Assembly: GCF_904848585.1 (NCBI RefSeq)
Contig: NZ_CAJHCR010000002.1
Location: 434,001-498,000 of the forward strand
Direction: 5' to 3'
Source of the DNA: Paraburkholderia kirstenboschensis
GTDB taxonomy: Bacteria > Pseudomonadota > Gammaproteobacteria > Burkholderiales > Burkholderiaceae
Length of the DNA stretch: 64,000 bases
Shown here: piece after piece, positions 42,672 to 53,632 of the stretch
Layout of the letters: the number at the start of each line of letters is the position of its first letter
How positions within the stretch are numbered: the first letter of the stretch is position 1
Translations under genes and position numbers: made by a program
The notes under the pieces: generated by a model
The model's input: the letters and a program-made list of their open reading frames with translations, nothing else
Database searches by the model: none
What the model was told of the DNA's origin: nothing

Positions 42672-44126
42672 ATGGACGAACAACAACAGCATTCGGAAAC
42701 TTCACGCCCCTCCGCTCCGGTTTCCCCGACGCCCGCCAGCGGCGCGCCAGACCGTCCGTCGCACAAACACGATAAGCGGGACACGCCGCCGGGCGTCGTC
42801 AGAACGCATCGCGGCCGCAATATCGCACTCATTGTCGCCGCGCTCGCGATTCTCGGCTTCGTGCTGTGGCGCTGGCATCCGTGGGGCTCGCCGGGCGGCG
42901 CCGCCGCTCCGGGCGCAAGCGGCACACACAGCGGACGGCCCGGCCGCGGCGGCCCGGGCGGCATGGCGAACATGCCGCAACCCGTCCATGTGGCCACGGC
43001 GACGCAAGGCGAGATGCCTGTCGTGTTGACCGCGCTCGGCACCGTCACCCCGCTTGCCAGTGTGACGGTATTGCCGCAACTGAGCGGCACGCTGCAGGAC
43101 GTGTATTTCAAGGAAGGCCAGATGGTTAAGAAGGGCGACCTGCTGGCGCAGATCGACCCGCGCCCGTATCAGATCTCGCTCGACAACGCGCAAGGCACGC
43201 TCGCGCGCGACGAGGCGCTGCTGCAAACCGCGCGTCTGGACCTCAAGCGCTATCAGACGCTGCTCTCGCAAGATTCGATCGCGAGCCAGCAGGTCGATAC
43301 GCAGGCATCGCTCGTGCGCCAATATGAAGGCACCGTGAAGTCCGACAAGGCCAACGTCGACACCTACAAGCTCGACCTGGTTTATGCGCGAATCACCGCG
43401 CCGGTGTCGGGGCGTGTCGGCTTGCGGCAGGTGGATCCGGGCAACTACGTGACGCCGAGCCTGACCAACGGCATCGTCGTGATTACGCAGTTGCAGCCGA
43501 TCAGCGTCATCTTCACCACCTCTGAAGACAACCTGCAGCAGATTCTCGAGCAGACGCAGACCGGCACGAAGCTTTCGGTCACCGCGTACGACCGCAGCAA
43601 CACCACGTCGCTCGAAGGCGGCTCGCTCGAGACGCTCGACAACCAGATCGACACCACGACCGGCACCGTCAAGCTGCGTGCGATCTTTCAGAACAACAAG
43701 AACCTGTTGTTTCCGAATCAGTTCGTGAACACACGGTTGCTCGTCAATACGATCAAGGACGCCGTGATCGTGCCGACATCGGCTGTGCTTAACGGCTCGA
43801 TGGGCCAGTTCGTGTATGTCGTGAAGCCTGACAACAGCGTCACGGTACGCCCGGTGAAAATCGGCCCCGTCGACGGCGAGCGCACCAGCATCAAGTCGGG
43901 TCTGCAAGTGGGCGAGCGCGTCGTGATAGACGGTTCGGACCGCCTGAAGGAAGGCGCGAAGATCACGATTCCGGCGGACAAACCGCGCGGCGCCTCCGGC
44001 GCGCGCGGTGCAAGCGGTGCAAGCGGGGCAAGCGGTGCAGGCAGCGCAGGCGCGGCCTCGGGCGCCTCGGGTGCCTCCGGTGCACGCCCGCATCACGGCA
44101 AGCACGCGGCGCAAGCTTCGCAATAA
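42672..44126 (+). CDS. mdtA: RND efflux periplasmic adaptor MdtA
   Basis: A 484-residue membrane-fusion protein of the MdtA type: a Pro/Ser-rich cytosolic lead, one N-terminal membrane anchor (IALIVAALAILGFVLWRW), a Gly-rich linker, the lipoyl/hairpin core (ITAPVSGRVGLRQVDPGNYV is the signature end of the hairpin) and a beta-barrel C-terminal part. The C terminus after TIPADKPRG is a 50-residue Gly/Ala/Ser-rich tail with GASGASGAS repeats, longer than in E. coli MdtA. The ATG at 42672 is my choice; an earlier ATG at 42618 is possible because no start has a strong ribosome-binding site. It is followed by the two pump genes, so the three form the mdtABC unit. Confidence 0.88.
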   Translation: MDEQQQHSETSRPSAPVSPTPASGAPDRPSHKHDKRDTPPGVVRTHRGRNIALIVAALAILGFVLWRWHPWGSPGGAAAPGASGTHSGRPGRGGPGGMANMPQPVHVATATQGEMPVVLTALGTVTPLASVTVLPQLSGTLQDVYFKEGQMVKKGDLLAQIDPRPYQISLDNAQGTLARDEALLQTARLDLKRYQTLLSQDSIASQQVDTQASLVRQYEGTVKSDKANVDTYKLDLVYARITAPVSGRVGLRQVDPGNYVTPSLTNGIVVITQLQPISVIFTTSEDNLQQILEQTQTGTKLSVTAYDRSNTTSLEGGSLETLDNQIDTTTGTVKLRAIFQNNKNLLFPNQFVNTRLLVNTIKDAVIVPTSAVLNGSMGQFVYVVKPDNSVTVRPVKIGPVDGERTSIKSGLQVGERVVIDGSDRLKEGAKITIPADKPRGASGARGASGASGASGAGSAGAASGASGASGARPHHGKHAAQASQ

Positions 44127-44144
44127 GGGCACGGCACTTACCGC

Positions 44145-47100
44145 ATGAATCCATCCCGCGCCTTTATTCTGCGTCCCGTCGGCACCGCGCTGCTGATGGC
44201 GGCGATCATGCTGGTCGGCCTCGTCGCGCTGCGCTTCTTGCCGCTTTCAGCGCTGCCGCAGGTCGACTATCCGACGATCCAGGTGCAAACGTTCTATCCG
44301 GGCGCGAGCCCGGACGTGATGACGTCGTCGGTCACCGCGCCGCTCGAACGTCAGTTCGGGCAGATGCCCTCGTTGAATCAGATGTCGTCGCAAAGCTCGG
44401 CCGGCTCGTCGATCATCACACTGCAGTTCAGCCTCGATCTGCCGCTCGATATCGCCGAGCAGGAAGTGCAGGCCGCGATCAACGCGGCGGGCAATCTGCT
44501 GCCCTCGGACCTGCCCGCGCCGCCGATCTACGCAAAAGTCAATCCCGCGGATGCGCCGATCATCACGCTCGCCATCACGTCGAAAACATTGCCGCTCACG
44601 CAGGTTCAGGATCTCGCCGACACCCGTCTTGCGCAGAAAATCTCGCAGGTCGCGGGCGTGGGCCTCGTGAGGCTGTCGGGCGGCCAGCGCCCGGCCGTGC
44701 GAATTCAGGCGAACCCGCGCGCGCTCGCCGCCTATGGGTTGAATCTGGACGACTTGCGCACCACGATCTCGAACCTGAACGTCAACACGCCGAAGGGCAA
44801 CTTCGACGGCCCAACGCGCAACTACACGATCAACGCGAACGACCAGTTGACCGACGCCGACGCGTACAGGAGCGCGGTGGTCGCGTACAAGAGCGGCCGT
44901 CCGGTGATGTTGACCGACGTCGCCACCATCGTGCAGGGCGCGGAAAACACCAAGCTCGGCGCGTGGGTCGACGGCACGCCCGCGATCATCCTGAATGTGC
45001 AGCGCCAGCCGGGCGCGAACGTGATTCAGGTCGTGGACAGCATCAAGAAACTGCTGCCTCAGTTGCAGCAATCGCTACCGGCCGCACTCGAGGTGCAGAT
45101 CGTCACCGACCGCACCACTACGATCCGCGCTTCGGTGCGCGACGTGCAGTTCGAACTGGCCATGTCGGTCGTGCTCGTCGTGCTCGTCATGTACCTGTTT
45201 CTCGCCAACGTCTACGCGACCGTCATTCCGAGCCTGTCGGTACCGCTCTCGCTGATCGGCACGCTCGCGGTGATGTACCTGTGCGGCTTCTCGCTGGATA
45301 ACTTATCGCTCATGGCCTTGACGATTGCGACCGGCTTCGTGGTCGACGACGCGATCGTGATGATCGAGAACATCGCGCGCTATGTCGAAGAAGGCGAAGC
45401 GCCGCTCGAAGCCGCGCTGAAAGGTTCGAAGCAGATCGGCTTCACGATCATTTCGCTGACCGTCTCGCTGATCGCCGTGCTCATTCCGCTGCTCTTCATG
45501 GGCGACGTGGTGGGCCGCCTGTTCCATGAGTTCGCGATCACACTCGCGGTGACCATCGTGATCTCGGCAATCGTGTCGCTCACGCTCGTGCCGATGATGT
45601 GCGCAAAACTGTTGCGCCACACGCCGCCGCACGAGAGCCACCGCTTCGAGGCGCGGGCGCACCGCACGATCGACTGGGTGATCGCCCGTTACGCGGTCGC
45701 GCTCACATGGGTACTGGGTCGGCAGCGCGCCACGCTGGTCGTTGCGGTGCTGACGCTCGTGCTGACCGCGCTGCTCTACGTGTTCATTCCCAAGGGCTTT
45801 TTCCCGGTGCAGGATACGGGCGTGATCCAGGCGATCACGCAGGCGCCGCAGTCGGTATCGTATGCGTCGATGGCCGAGCGCCAGCAGGAACTCGCCGCGC
45901 AGATTCTGAAGAACCCGGACGTGGAAAGCCTGACTTCCTTCATCGGCGTGGACGGCAGCAATATCACGTTGAACAGCGGCCGCATGCTGATCAACCTGAA
46001 GCCGCGCGACGACCGCAGCAGCACCGCAAGCGAAGTGATCCGGCAGCTTCAGAAGGACGTCGCGCATATCGCGGGCGCGTCGCTCTACATGCAGCCGGTG
46101 CAGGACCTGACGATCGATTCGACCGTGAGCCCCACGCAGTACCAGTTCATGCTGACCGACCCGAACATGGCCGAATTCACGACCTGGGTGCCGAAACTCG
46201 TCGAGCGGTTAAGGCAGTCGCCGGAACTCGCGGACGTCGCAACCGACCTGCAAGACAACGGCCAGTCGGTCTACATCGAGATCGACCGCGCCACCGCGTC
46301 GCGTTATGGCATCACGCCCGCCACCGTGGATAGCGCGCTATACGACGCATTCGGCCAGCGCATCGTCTCGACTATCTTCACGCAGTCGAACCAGTACCGC
46401 GTGATCCTGGAAGCGCAGCCGTCGATGCAGCACTACACCGAGTCGCTCAATTCGATCTATCTGCCCTCTTCCACTTCGTCGGGCGGGCAAGTGCCGCTCT
46501 CCGCGATCGCGAGATTCATCGAGAAACCGGCCCCGCTGCTCGTCACGCACCTGAGCCAGTTCCCCGCCACGACGGTGTCGTTCAACCTCGCGCCCGGATC
46601 GTCGCTTGGCGCGGCCGTCAAGGCGATCGAACAGGCGGAAAAGGACATCGGCTTGCCGGCCTCGTTCCAGACGCGCTATCAGGGCGCGGCGCTGGCGTTC
46701 CAGGCGTCGCTATCGAACGAACTGTTCCTGATTCTCGCGGCCATCGTCACGATGTATATCGTGCTCGGCGTGCTGTATGAGAGCTTCATCCACCCGATCA
46801 CGATTCTTTCGACGCTGCCTTCCGCAGGCGTGGGCGCATTGCTCGCGCTGCTGATCACCGGCCACGACCTGGACATCATCGGCATTATCGGCATCGTGTT
46901 GCTGATCGGCATCGTGAAGAAAAACGCGATCATGATGATCGACTTCGCGCTTTATGCGGAACGCGAGGAAGGCAAGGCGCCGCGCGAAGCCATTTACCAG
47001 GCGTGCCTGCTGCGCTTCCGGCCGATCCTGATGACCACGCTCGCCGCGCTGCTCGGCGCGCTGCCGCTGATGCTCGGCACCGGCGCCGGTTCCGAATTGC

Positions 47101-47294
47101 GCCGCCCGCTCGGTATCGCGATTGCCGGCGGCCTGATCGTCAGCCAGTTGCTGACGCTCTTCACCACGCCGGTGATCTACCTCGCGTTCGATTCGCTGGC
47201 CCGCCGCACGCGCGAGCGCTTCAACCGTGGCGGTCCGTCGCACGGCGGTCCGTCGCCGGGCGCCACGCCACCCGCCACGGACGCAGGGAACTGA
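44145..47294 (+). CDS. mdtB: RND multidrug transporter subunit MdtB
   Basis: A 1049-residue RND (HAE1) proton-driven pump with twelve membrane helices and two large periplasmic loops, matching MdtB in length (about 1040). It starts [20 protein letters not shown], and contains the porter motif [20 protein letters not shown] and the proton-relay helix [20 protein letters not shown], the double-Asp motif of RND pumps. It begins 18 bases after mdtA and is followed, 4 bases after its stop, by mdtC. MdtB and MdtC form a mixed trimer that exports bile salts, novobiocin and similar compounds in E. coli. Confidence 0.95.
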   Translation: MNPSRAFILRPVGTALLMAAIMLVGLVALRFLPLSALPQVDYPTIQVQTFYPGASPDVMTSSVTAPLERQFGQMPSLNQMSSQSSAGSSIITLQFSLDLPLDIAEQEVQAAINAAGNLLPSDLPAPPIYAKVNPADAPIITLAITSKTLPLTQVQDLADTRLAQKISQVAGVGLVRLSGGQRPAVRIQANPRALAAYGLNLDDLRTTISNLNVNTPKGNFDGPTRNYTINANDQLTDADAYRSAVVAYKSGRPVMLTDVATIVQGAENTKLGAWVDGTPAIILNVQRQPGANVIQVVDSIKKLLPQLQQSLPAALEVQIVTDRTTTIRASVRDVQFELAMSVVLVVLVMYLFLANVYATVIPSLSVPLSLIGTLAVMYLCGFSLDNLSLMALTIATGFVVDDAIVMIENIARYVEEGEAPLEAALKGSKQIGFTIISLTVSLIAVLIPLLFMGDVVGRLFHEFAITLAVTIVISAIVSLTLVPMMCAKLLRHTPPHESHRFEARAHRTIDWVIARYAVALTWVLGRQRATLVVAVLTLVLTALLYVFIPKGFFPVQDTGVIQAITQAPQSVSYASMAERQQELAAQILKNPDVESLTSFIGVDGSNITLNSGRMLINLKPRDDRSSTASEVIRQLQKDVAHIAGASLYMQPVQDLTIDSTVSPTQYQFMLTDPNMAEFTTWVPKLVERLRQSPELADVATDLQDNGQSVYIEIDRATASRYGITPATVDSALYDAFGQRIVSTIFTQSNQYRVILEAQPSMQHYTESLNSIYLPSSTSSGGQVPLSAIARFIEKPAPLLVTHLSQFPATTVSFNLAPGSSLGAAVKAIEQAEKDIGLPASFQTRYQGAALAFQASLSNELFLILAAIVTMYIVLGVLYESFIHPITILSTLPSAGVGALLALLITGHDLDIIGIIGIVLLIGIVKKNAIMMIDFALYAEREEGKAPREAIYQACLLRFRPILMTTLAALLGALPLMLGTGAGSELRRPLGIAIAGGLIVSQLLTLFTTPVIYLAFDSLARRTRERFNRGGPSHGGPSPGATPPATDAGN

Positions 47295-47298
47295 TGCG

Positions 47299-50200
47299 AT
47301 GAACCTGTCGCGTCCGTTTATTTCGCGCCCCGTCGCCACCACGCTGCTGGCAATCGGTATTGCGCTGTCCGGCATCTTCGCGTTCATGAAGCTGCCCGTT
47401 GCGCCGCTGCCGCAGGTCGATTTCCCGACCATTTCGGTCCAGGCATCGTTGCCGGGCGCGAGCCCGAACACGGTGGCGACCAGCGTAGCGAGTCCGCTCG
47501 AACGGCATCTCGGTTCGATAGCCGACGTCACGGAAATGACGTCGACGAGTTCGGTCGGCTCTACGCGCATCACAATGCAGTTCGGTCTGAACCGCAACAT
47601 CGACGGCGCGGCGCGCGACGTGCAAGCGGCGATCAACGCTGCGCGCGCCGATCTGCCGGCGAGCCTGCGTAGCAATCCGACCTACCACAAGGTCAATCCG
47701 GCTGACGCGCCGATCATGATTCTCGCGCTCACGTCAAAGACGCTCACCGCCGGCCAGCTCTACGACTCCGCGGCCACGGTGCTGCAGCAGTCGCTGTCGC
47801 AAGTGGACGGTGTGGGTGAAGTGGACGTGAGCGGCTCGGCCAATCCGGCGGTTCGCGTCGAACTGGAGCCGCAGGCGCTGTTTCACTACGGCATCGGTCT
47901 CGAAGACGTGCGCGCGGCGCTCGCCGCCGCGAACGCGAACAGTCCCAAGGGTTCGATCGAGTTCGGCCCGAACCGCGTGCAGATCTATACGAACGACCAG
48001 GCGAGCAAAGCGTCGCAGTATCGCGACCTCGTGATCGCCTATCGCAACGGCTCGGCGGTCAAGCTCTCGGACGTGGCCGAAGTCGTCGATTCCGTCGAAG
48101 ATCTGCGCAACCTCGGGCTCTTCAACGGCAAGCGTTCGGTGCTCGTGATCCTGTACCGCCAGCCGGGCGCGAACATCATCGAAACCGTCGACCGCGTCAC
48201 GGCAATGCTGCCGCAGCTGCATGCGTCGCTGCCGGCCGACGTCGACATCTCGCCCACGTCCGACCGCTCGGTCACGATCCGCGCGTCGCTGAAAGACACC
48301 GAGTACACGCTGATGATCGCGGTCGCGCTGGTCGTGATGGTCGTCTTCCTGTTCCTGCGCAACTGGCGCGCCACGCTGATTCCGAGCGTGGCGGTGCCGA
48401 TCTCGATCATCGGCACGTTCGGCGCGATGTATCTGCTCGGCTTCTCGATCGACAACCTCTCACTGATGGCGTTGACGATCGCGACCGGGTTCGTCGTGGA
48501 CGACGCCATCGTGGTGCTGGAAAACATCTCACGGCATATCGAGAACGGCGTGCCGCGCATGAAGGCCGCATTCATCGGCGCGCGCGAAGTCGGCTTCACG
48601 GTCATGTCGATCAGCATCTCGCTCGTCGCCGTATTCCTGCCGATTCTGCTGATGGGCGGCATCGTGGGCCGGCTGTTCCGTGAATTCGCGCTGACGCTGT
48701 CGCTCGCGATCGGTGTGTCGCTGATCGTCTCGCTCACACTCACGCCAATGATGTGCTCCCGCCTTCTGCGCGAGCCCCGGGAACAGAAAGAGGAAGGCCG
48801 TTTTGGACGCTGGCTCGAACGCGGTTTTGCGTCCATGCAACGTGGCTACGAACGCACGCTCGGCTGGGCGCTGCTGCATCCGCGCCTGATCCTCACAATT
48901 CTGCTCGCGACCATCGGCCTGAATGTCTGGCTGTATATCATCGTGCCGAAGGGCTTCTTCCCGCAGCAGGACACCGGGCGGCTCATCGGCGGCATTCAGG
49001 CCGACCAGAGTACGTCTTTCCAGGCCATGAAAGGCAAGTTCGCGCAGATGATGGAGATCGTCGGCAAGAATCCGGCGGTCGACAGCGTGGTCGGCTTCAC
49101 GGGCGGGCGGCAGACCAATTCGGGCTTCATGTTCGTGTCGCTCAAATCGAAGGGCGAGCGCAAGCTTTCCGCCGACGAGGTGATCCAGCAACTGCGCGCG
49201 CCGCTTGGCGACGTAGCCGGCGCACGCACGTTCCTGCAATCGGTGCAGGACATCCGCGTGGGCGGGCGGCAATCGAATGCGCAGTATCAGTTCACTTTAC
49301 TCGCCGATTCGACACCCGACCTGTATCTGTGGGGACCGAAGCTCACCGAGGCGCTGCAGGCGCGCCACGAACTGACCGACGTGAATTCCGACCAGCAGCA
49401 AGGCGGCCTCGAAGCGATGGTGACAATCGACCGCGCGAGCGCGTCGCGACTTGGCATCAAGCCCGCGCAGATCGACAACACGCTATATGACGCCTTCGGC
49501 CAGCGCCAGGTATCGACGATCTACAACCCGTTGAATCAGTATCACGTCGTGATGGAAGTCGCACCGAAATACTGGCAGAGCCCCGACATGCTGAAGCAGA
49601 TTTACGTCAGCACGTCGGGCGGCAGCGCGAGCGGCGCGCAGACCACCAACGCGCCTGCGGGCACGGTGACGAAAGCGACCACCACCACGTCGTCCACGAG
49701 CGCCTCGGCGGGCGGCACGGCGGGCACCACGGCGTCGAGCGCCGCAACGATTGCCGCCGATTCCGCCCGTAACCAGGCGATCAATTCGATCGCCACGAGC
49801 GGCAAGTCGAGCGCTTCGTCGGGCGCGGCCGTGTCGACCTCGAAGGAGACCATGGTGCCGCTGTCGGCGATTGCGAGCTTCAGTCCCGGCAATACACCGT
49901 TGTCGGTGAATCACCAGAGTCAGTTCGTGGCCTCGACGATCTCGTTCAACCTGCCGCCCGGCGTGTCGCTGTCCACGGCAACCCAGGCGATCTACGAGAC
50001 CATGGCTCAAATCGGCATGCCGGCGACGATCCACGGCAGCTTCCAGGGCACGGCGCAGGCATTCCAGCAGTCCATGTCGGACCAGCCGATTCTGATTCTG
50101 GCCGCTCTCGCCGCGGTGTACATCGTGCTCGGCATTCTCTACGAGAGCTACATTCACCCGCTGACCATTCTGTCGACGCTGCCGTCGGCGGGCGTGGGCG

Positions 50201-50616
50201 CGTTGCTCGCGCTGCTGCTCTTCAAGACGGAGTTCAGCATCATCGCGCTGATCGGCGTGATTCTGCTGATCGGCATCGTCAAGAAGAACGCGATCATGAT
50301 GGTGGACTTCGCTATCGAAGCGTCGCGGCAAGGCCGGTCGTCGCGCGACGCGATTCACGAGGCGTGCCTGCTGCGTTTCCGTCCGATCATGATGACCACG
50401 TTCGCGGCGATGCTCGGCGCAGTGCCGCTCGCGTTCGGCCGCGGCGAAGGCGCGGAGTTGCGCGCGCCGCTCGGCATTGCGATTGTCGGCGGGCTGATCG
50501 TGAGCCAGATGCTGACCTTGTACACGACGCCGGTGGTTTATCTTTACATGGACCGGATTCGCGTTCGCTGGGAGTCGAGGAAAGCGCGCAGAAGCGGTAT
50601 TGCTCCGTCTGCATGA
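47299..50616 (+). CDS. mdtC: RND multidrug transporter subunit MdtC with low-complexity insert
   Basis: A 1105-residue RND pump subunit, about 80 longer than E. coli MdtC (1025). [20 protein letters not shown] is the standard start, and [20 protein letters not shown] carries the proton-relay acidic pair. Residues about 775-850 are an insert made almost entirely of Ser, Thr, Ala and Gly ([29 protein letters not shown] and so on) in the second large periplasmic loop, between [12 protein letters not shown] and [10 protein letters not shown]. The surrounding family sequence is intact, so the insert is a tolerated surface loop. The start at 47299 follows the mdtB stop by 4 bases. No outer-membrane channel gene follows, so the pump must use one encoded elsewhere. 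Confidence 0.94.
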   Translation: MNLSRPFISRPVATTLLAIGIALSGIFAFMKLPVAPLPQVDFPTISVQASLPGASPNTVATSVASPLERHLGSIADVTEMTSTSSVGSTRITMQFGLNRNIDGAARDVQAAINAARADLPASLRSNPTYHKVNPADAPIMILALTSKTLTAGQLYDSAATVLQQSLSQVDGVGEVDVSGSANPAVRVELEPQALFHYGIGLEDVRAALAAANANSPKGSIEFGPNRVQIYTNDQASKASQYRDLVIAYRNGSAVKLSDVAEVVDSVEDLRNLGLFNGKRSVLVILYRQPGANIIETVDRVTAMLPQLHASLPADVDISPTSDRSVTIRASLKDTEYTLMIAVALVVMVVFLFLRNWRATLIPSVAVPISIIGTFGAMYLLGFSIDNLSLMALTIATGFVVDDAIVVLENISRHIENGVPRMKAAFIGAREVGFTVMSISISLVAVFLPILLMGGIVGRLFREFALTLSLAIGVSLIVSLTLTPMMCSRLLREPREQKEEGRFGRWLERGFASMQRGYERTLGWALLHPRLILTILLATIGLNVWLYIIVPKGFFPQQDTGRLIGGIQADQSTSFQAMKGKFAQMMEIVGKNPAVDSVVGFTGGRQTNSGFMFVSLKSKGERKLSADEVIQQLRAPLGDVAGARTFLQSVQDIRVGGRQSNAQYQFTLLADSTPDLYLWGPKLTEALQARHELTDVNSDQQQGGLEAMVTIDRASASRLGIKPAQIDNTLYDAFGQRQVSTIYNPLNQYHVVMEVAPKYWQSPDMLKQIYVSTSGGSASGAQTTNAPAGTVTKATTTTSSTSASAGGTAGTTASSAATIAADSARNQAINSIATSGKSSASSGAAVSTSKETMVPLSAIASFSPGNTPLSVNHQSQFVASTISFNLPPGVSLSTATQAIYETMAQIGMPATIHGSFQGTAQAFQQSMSDQPILILAALAAVYIVLGILYESYIHPLTILSTLPSAGVGALLALLLFKTEFSIIALIGVILLIGIVKKNAIMMVDFAIEASRQGRSSRDAIHEACLLRFRPIMMTTFAAMLGAVPLAFGRGEGAELRAPLGIAIVGGLIVSQMLTLYTTPVVYLYMDRIRVRWESRKARRSGIAPSA

Positions 50617-50720
50617 TGCATGGCGTGATGCGTGCACGGCATCGCGCATGCGCGGGGCACCGCACTGCGATCAAACACGCACTGCGGCCGCGCAATGCCC
50701 CTTCACCGCTGCAAGCGGCC

Positions 50721-51185
50721 TCACAGTTTCTGGTCTATAGCGAGCAGAAAAATGCGCCGCCATTGCCTGGCTTGCCGTTCGCTCTGCATAGGCAAGTGCC
50801 ACACGCCATGCGCGGCGTCCTTCACTTTCAGCGCAACTTGCCATTGCGCGCCTTCGCGCACCAGGTCGGCCCCGCGCAGATCGGCAAAGATATAAGCGCC
50901 CTGCTCCGGGCCAAGATAAACCTCACACAGACGCTTGCCCGACGCGAGCCGCACCGAGCCCCAAGTGCCGTCGAGCCGGTGCGTCCAGTTGCCGTCGCGA
51001 ATATTCGGTGCGACTTCCTTGCGGCGGCGCAACCAGTACGCGACGGCGGCAATCAGCAGCAAGGCGGCCAGCACCGCCACGCTGACGGCGACCGCCGTGC
51101 CGAAGGCCGACTGCAACGCATAGAACGCGCGCACCGCGCCATACACCAGCGCAATCAGCGCCAGTAGTGCAACAATGATCGGCAT
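50721..51185 (-). CDS. Hypothetical membrane protein, 154 residues
   Basis: Two hydrophobic segments at the N terminus (IIVALLALIALVYGAV and VAVSVAVLAALLLIAAVAYW), then a cytosolic domain of about 100 residues (RRRKEVAPN, WTHRLDGTWGSVRLASGKRL, VYLGPEQGAYIFADL). No family recognised. GGGAGCTCGCA precedes the ATG at 51185. It is 23 bases from the peroxiredoxin gene on the same strand and thus likely cotranscribed, so a role in oxidative stress or the cell envelope is possible but unproven. Confidence 0.75.
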   Translation of the reverse strand: MPIIVALLALIALVYGAVRAFYALQSAFGTAVAVSVAVLAALLLIAAVAYWLRRRKEVAPNIRDGNWTHRLDGTWGSVRLASGKRLCEVYLGPEQGAYIFADLRGADLVREGAQWQVALKVKDAAHGVWHLPMQSERQARQWRRIFLLAIDQKL

Positions 51186-51208
51186 TGCGAGCTCCCGACG
51201 AAAAAGCC

Positions 51209-51772
51209 TTACGGCTGCTTGTGCGTCGCGGCCCAATCCTTCACCGCCTTAAGCGTATTCTCGACGTGCTTCTCCGGCGAAAGGCTCGTGTATTCGTAGA
51301 TGATCTTGCCGTCCGGCGCGATCACGTATGAGACGCGATTGGCCATCGAACTATGCATCGGCAAGCCCGCGTCGTATGCGCCGATCACTTTCGACTCCGC
51401 GTCCGCGGCAACCGGGAATTTGCTGCGGCACTCGCTCACCGAGAATTTCGTCAACGTGTCGATGTTGTCGTGCGACACGCCGATCACGGTCGCGCCATAT
51501 TTCTTGTATTCGTCGACGGCCTCGGCGAATTCATGAGCCTCGATCGTGCAGTCCTTCGTGAAAGCGGCCGGGTAGAAGTACAGCACCACCGGTCCCTTCT
51601 TCAGCTCGTCGGCAAGCGAATAGGTGTACGTCTTGCCGCCGAGCGACGCCTGTGTGGTGAACTGCGGTGCCGCTTCGCCCGGCTTGAGCGTCGCGCAAGC
51701 CGCTAACGAATACGCGGCGAACGCCACCGACACGGCAGCGGCCAGCGCCGCCGGTATGACTTTTCTTTTCAT
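51209..51772 (-). CDS. Peroxiredoxin, Bcp-like, lipoprotein-type signal
   Basis: A 187-residue thiol peroxidase of the AhpC/TSA-Bcp type: the peroxidatic motif is YPAAFTKDCTIEAHEF with its cysteine in the TxxC site, and a second cysteine in SVSECRSKFP may resolve it. The N terminus is a signal peptide with lipobox (SLAAC), so it is probably a periplasmic lipoprotein, unlike cytosolic Bcp. The ATG at 51772 has GGATCAG upstream. It should reduce peroxides in the periplasm or at the membrane. Downstream membrane protein at 50721-51185 is probably in the same unit. Confidence 0.87.
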   Translation of the reverse strand: MKRKVIPAALAAAVSVAFAAYSLAACATLKPGEAAPQFTTQASLGGKTYTYSLADELKKGPVVLYFYPAAFTKDCTIEAHEFAEAVDEYKKYGATVIGVSHDNIDTLTKFSVSECRSKFPVAADAESKVIGAYDAGLPMHSSMANRVSYVIAPDGKIIYEYTSLSPEKHVENTLKAVKDWAATHKQP

Positions 51773-51998
51773 TTGCTGATCCTTTGAGCGTTGATGCACA
51801 CGATTCCGGCGACGAGTCTACGGCCTCGCCGTTCCAGCGCGACCATGGTCGCCCAGGCTCGATCCGGGCGCCTTTCAAGCAGCCTGGACAGCCCGAAGCG
51901 GCAAAGCCGGACATGAACGACCGGCCTTGCGCTCTATTGGACCACGTACACGGAGAATACGTGCGCCGCACCTCGCGGGATGCAAGCATCGGCGCCGA

Positions 51999-53336
51999 TC
52001 AGGCGGCCGCTTCTTCCACATGCGCGCCGAACCACGCGGCCGCGGAGAGATTGAGCTCGGCGAGTACCTCGGGCGTGAGCGCGGCGAATTCCGGCGGCGC
52101 ATCGGGTCCGAGCGCGATCGACGCCGCGTCGCCGCCTTCGCCCGCCACCTGGGCGATGCGCAACAGCGTGCCGAGCGCCCCGCGATGCGTCACGATCGCC
52201 TCGCGGATCTGCGGCGCAAGACCGAGCTTTTCCAGCACCGCCTTGGGCGTGCTGCCGAGCAGCACATGTACGAGCGAGAAAATGCCGGTCATGAATGCGG
52301 CATCGGCGAATTCGTCGTCGGCGGGACGCATCCAGCCTGCCGCCAGTTCCATGAAGCGCGAACGGGTGCCGGCCAGTTGCACAAGCGGATCGGCGCGCCA
52401 CGGCAAATCGCCGCTGTCCGCATAAAGCAGCAGTTGCGCCCAGCGCGCGATCTGGCGCGTCCCCGTGGCGATGATCGCCTCGCGCAACGACGCGATATTG
52501 CGCCCGAGACCGAATGCGCTCGAGTTCACGAGACGCAACAGTTGCACGACGACGCTGGGGTTCAGCTTCAACTCGGCTTCGAGTTCGACGATACCCGCAT
52601 CGCGCGACAGTAGCGCGAGCAGCCGCAAGAGGCTCGGACGCGGCGACCGGTTGCGCGGCGCGGCCAGCACCTGGGGCCGCGCGAAGAAGTAGCCCTGAAA
52701 CAGATCGAAGCCGAGATCGCGGGCGAGCGTGAAGTCCTCGCGCGTCTCCACCTTTTCGGCTATCAGCGTCTTGCCGTAGCCGCGCATGGCGGCGGCGAGT
52801 TCGGGCAGATGCGCTCGCTTGGTCTGCAAAAAATCGATCTTGACGATGTCCGCATGCGGCAACATCGCGAGCAGCTCGTCGGACAGCTCGCTGACGTCGT
52901 CGAGCGCGACCTGGAAACCGCTGCGCCTCAGTTCGTTCAGCCGGCGTGCGAGTTGCGCATCGAACTTCACCGTTTCGAGTATCTCGAGCACGAAGCGTTC
53001 GGGCGGCATGACGTGGACAATGTCGTCGAAGAGCATCGCCCGATCTATATTCACGAAGCCGCGATGCCGCCCGAGTACCGCAGGCACACCGATTCCGCCG
53101 AGGGCGCGCGCCACCACCTGCGCCGTCGCCTGAGCGTCGTCGGTGACTTCGGCATAGTTATGGGCGCCGGCCCGGAACAGCAGTTCGTATGCGTTGAGCG
53201 CGCCCAGGCGATCGAGGATCGGCTGCCGTCCAAGATAGACGAACTGGGGCGCGGACGCCCGGTCGCCGTCCTCGCCGGACGAGTCGCGCACCTCGATGCG
53301 CCGGGCAGTGGCCCGGACCAAATGAAGTTCAGACAT
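51999..53336 (-). CDS. EAL-HDOD signalling protein, degenerate EAL
   Basis: A 445-residue protein with an EAL-type domain (about residues 30-235) and a C-terminal HDOD domain (about 240-440; ELEAELKLNPSVVVQLLRLV, LREAIIATGTRQIARWAQLL). Key EAL catalytic residues are lost: EAL is YELLFR, and EGVET is EKVET, so it is unlikely to break c-di-GMP and may bind it or only act as a scaffold (YuxH type). HDOD domains act in phosphorelay and motility control. Closest relative in the window is the gene at 57147-58526. It is divergent from the GGDEF-EAL gene, with 296 bases between starts, suggesting shared control. Confidence 0.9.
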   Translation of the reverse strand: MSELHLVRATARRIEVRDSSGEDGDRASAPQFVYLGRQPILDRLGALNAYELLFRAGAHNYAEVTDDAQATAQVVARALGGIGVPAVLGRHRGFVNIDRAMLFDDIVHVMPPERFVLEILETVKFDAQLARRLNELRRSGFQVALDDVSELSDELLAMLPHADIVKIDFLQTKRAHLPELAAAMRGYGKTLIAEKVETREDFTLARDLGFDLFQGYFFARPQVLAAPRNRSPRPSLLRLLALLSRDAGIVELEAELKLNPSVVVQLLRLVNSSAFGLGRNIASLREAIIATGTRQIARWAQLLLYADSGDLPWRADPLVQLAGTRSRFMELAAGWMRPADDEFADAAFMTGIFSLVHVLLGSTPKAVLEKLGLAPQIREAIVTHRGALGTLLRIAQVAGEGGDAASIALGPDAPPEFAALTPEVLAELNLSAAAWFGAHVEEAAA

Positions 53337-53632
53337 GGATCATCGGTGCAGCTTGTCGAAATGTGGCGCGGCAGCGGCGCGCCGCCACCGCACAAGGGGT
53401 TTGCCGTATTAACGGACGCCGGGTCGCCGCACTTTAACGCAATCGCCGGAACCCGCGGCCATGGCGGCTCGCCGTCCCTTACGAAAAGTTTTTCTCGCTC
53501 GCCGGCTAAAGATTCCGGGACGCGAGCCGTTATCTTGTTCTGATGGGGCGGCCTGCTACTTTTTGACCGCCTTCACCAGGCGAAAAGCAAGCCGCTCCGC
53601 CTGCAGACGAACACAGGTTGCCAGCGACAAAC

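Noticed and set aside
42702..44132. 476-codon minus-strand frame opposite mdtA
   Set aside because: Arg/His/Gln-rich shadow of the GC-rich mdtA gene; no ribosome-binding site and no family pattern.
49483..50649. 388-codon minus-strand frame opposite mdtC
   Set aside because: Arg/His-rich shadow over the mdtC low-complexity insert and its C-terminal half.
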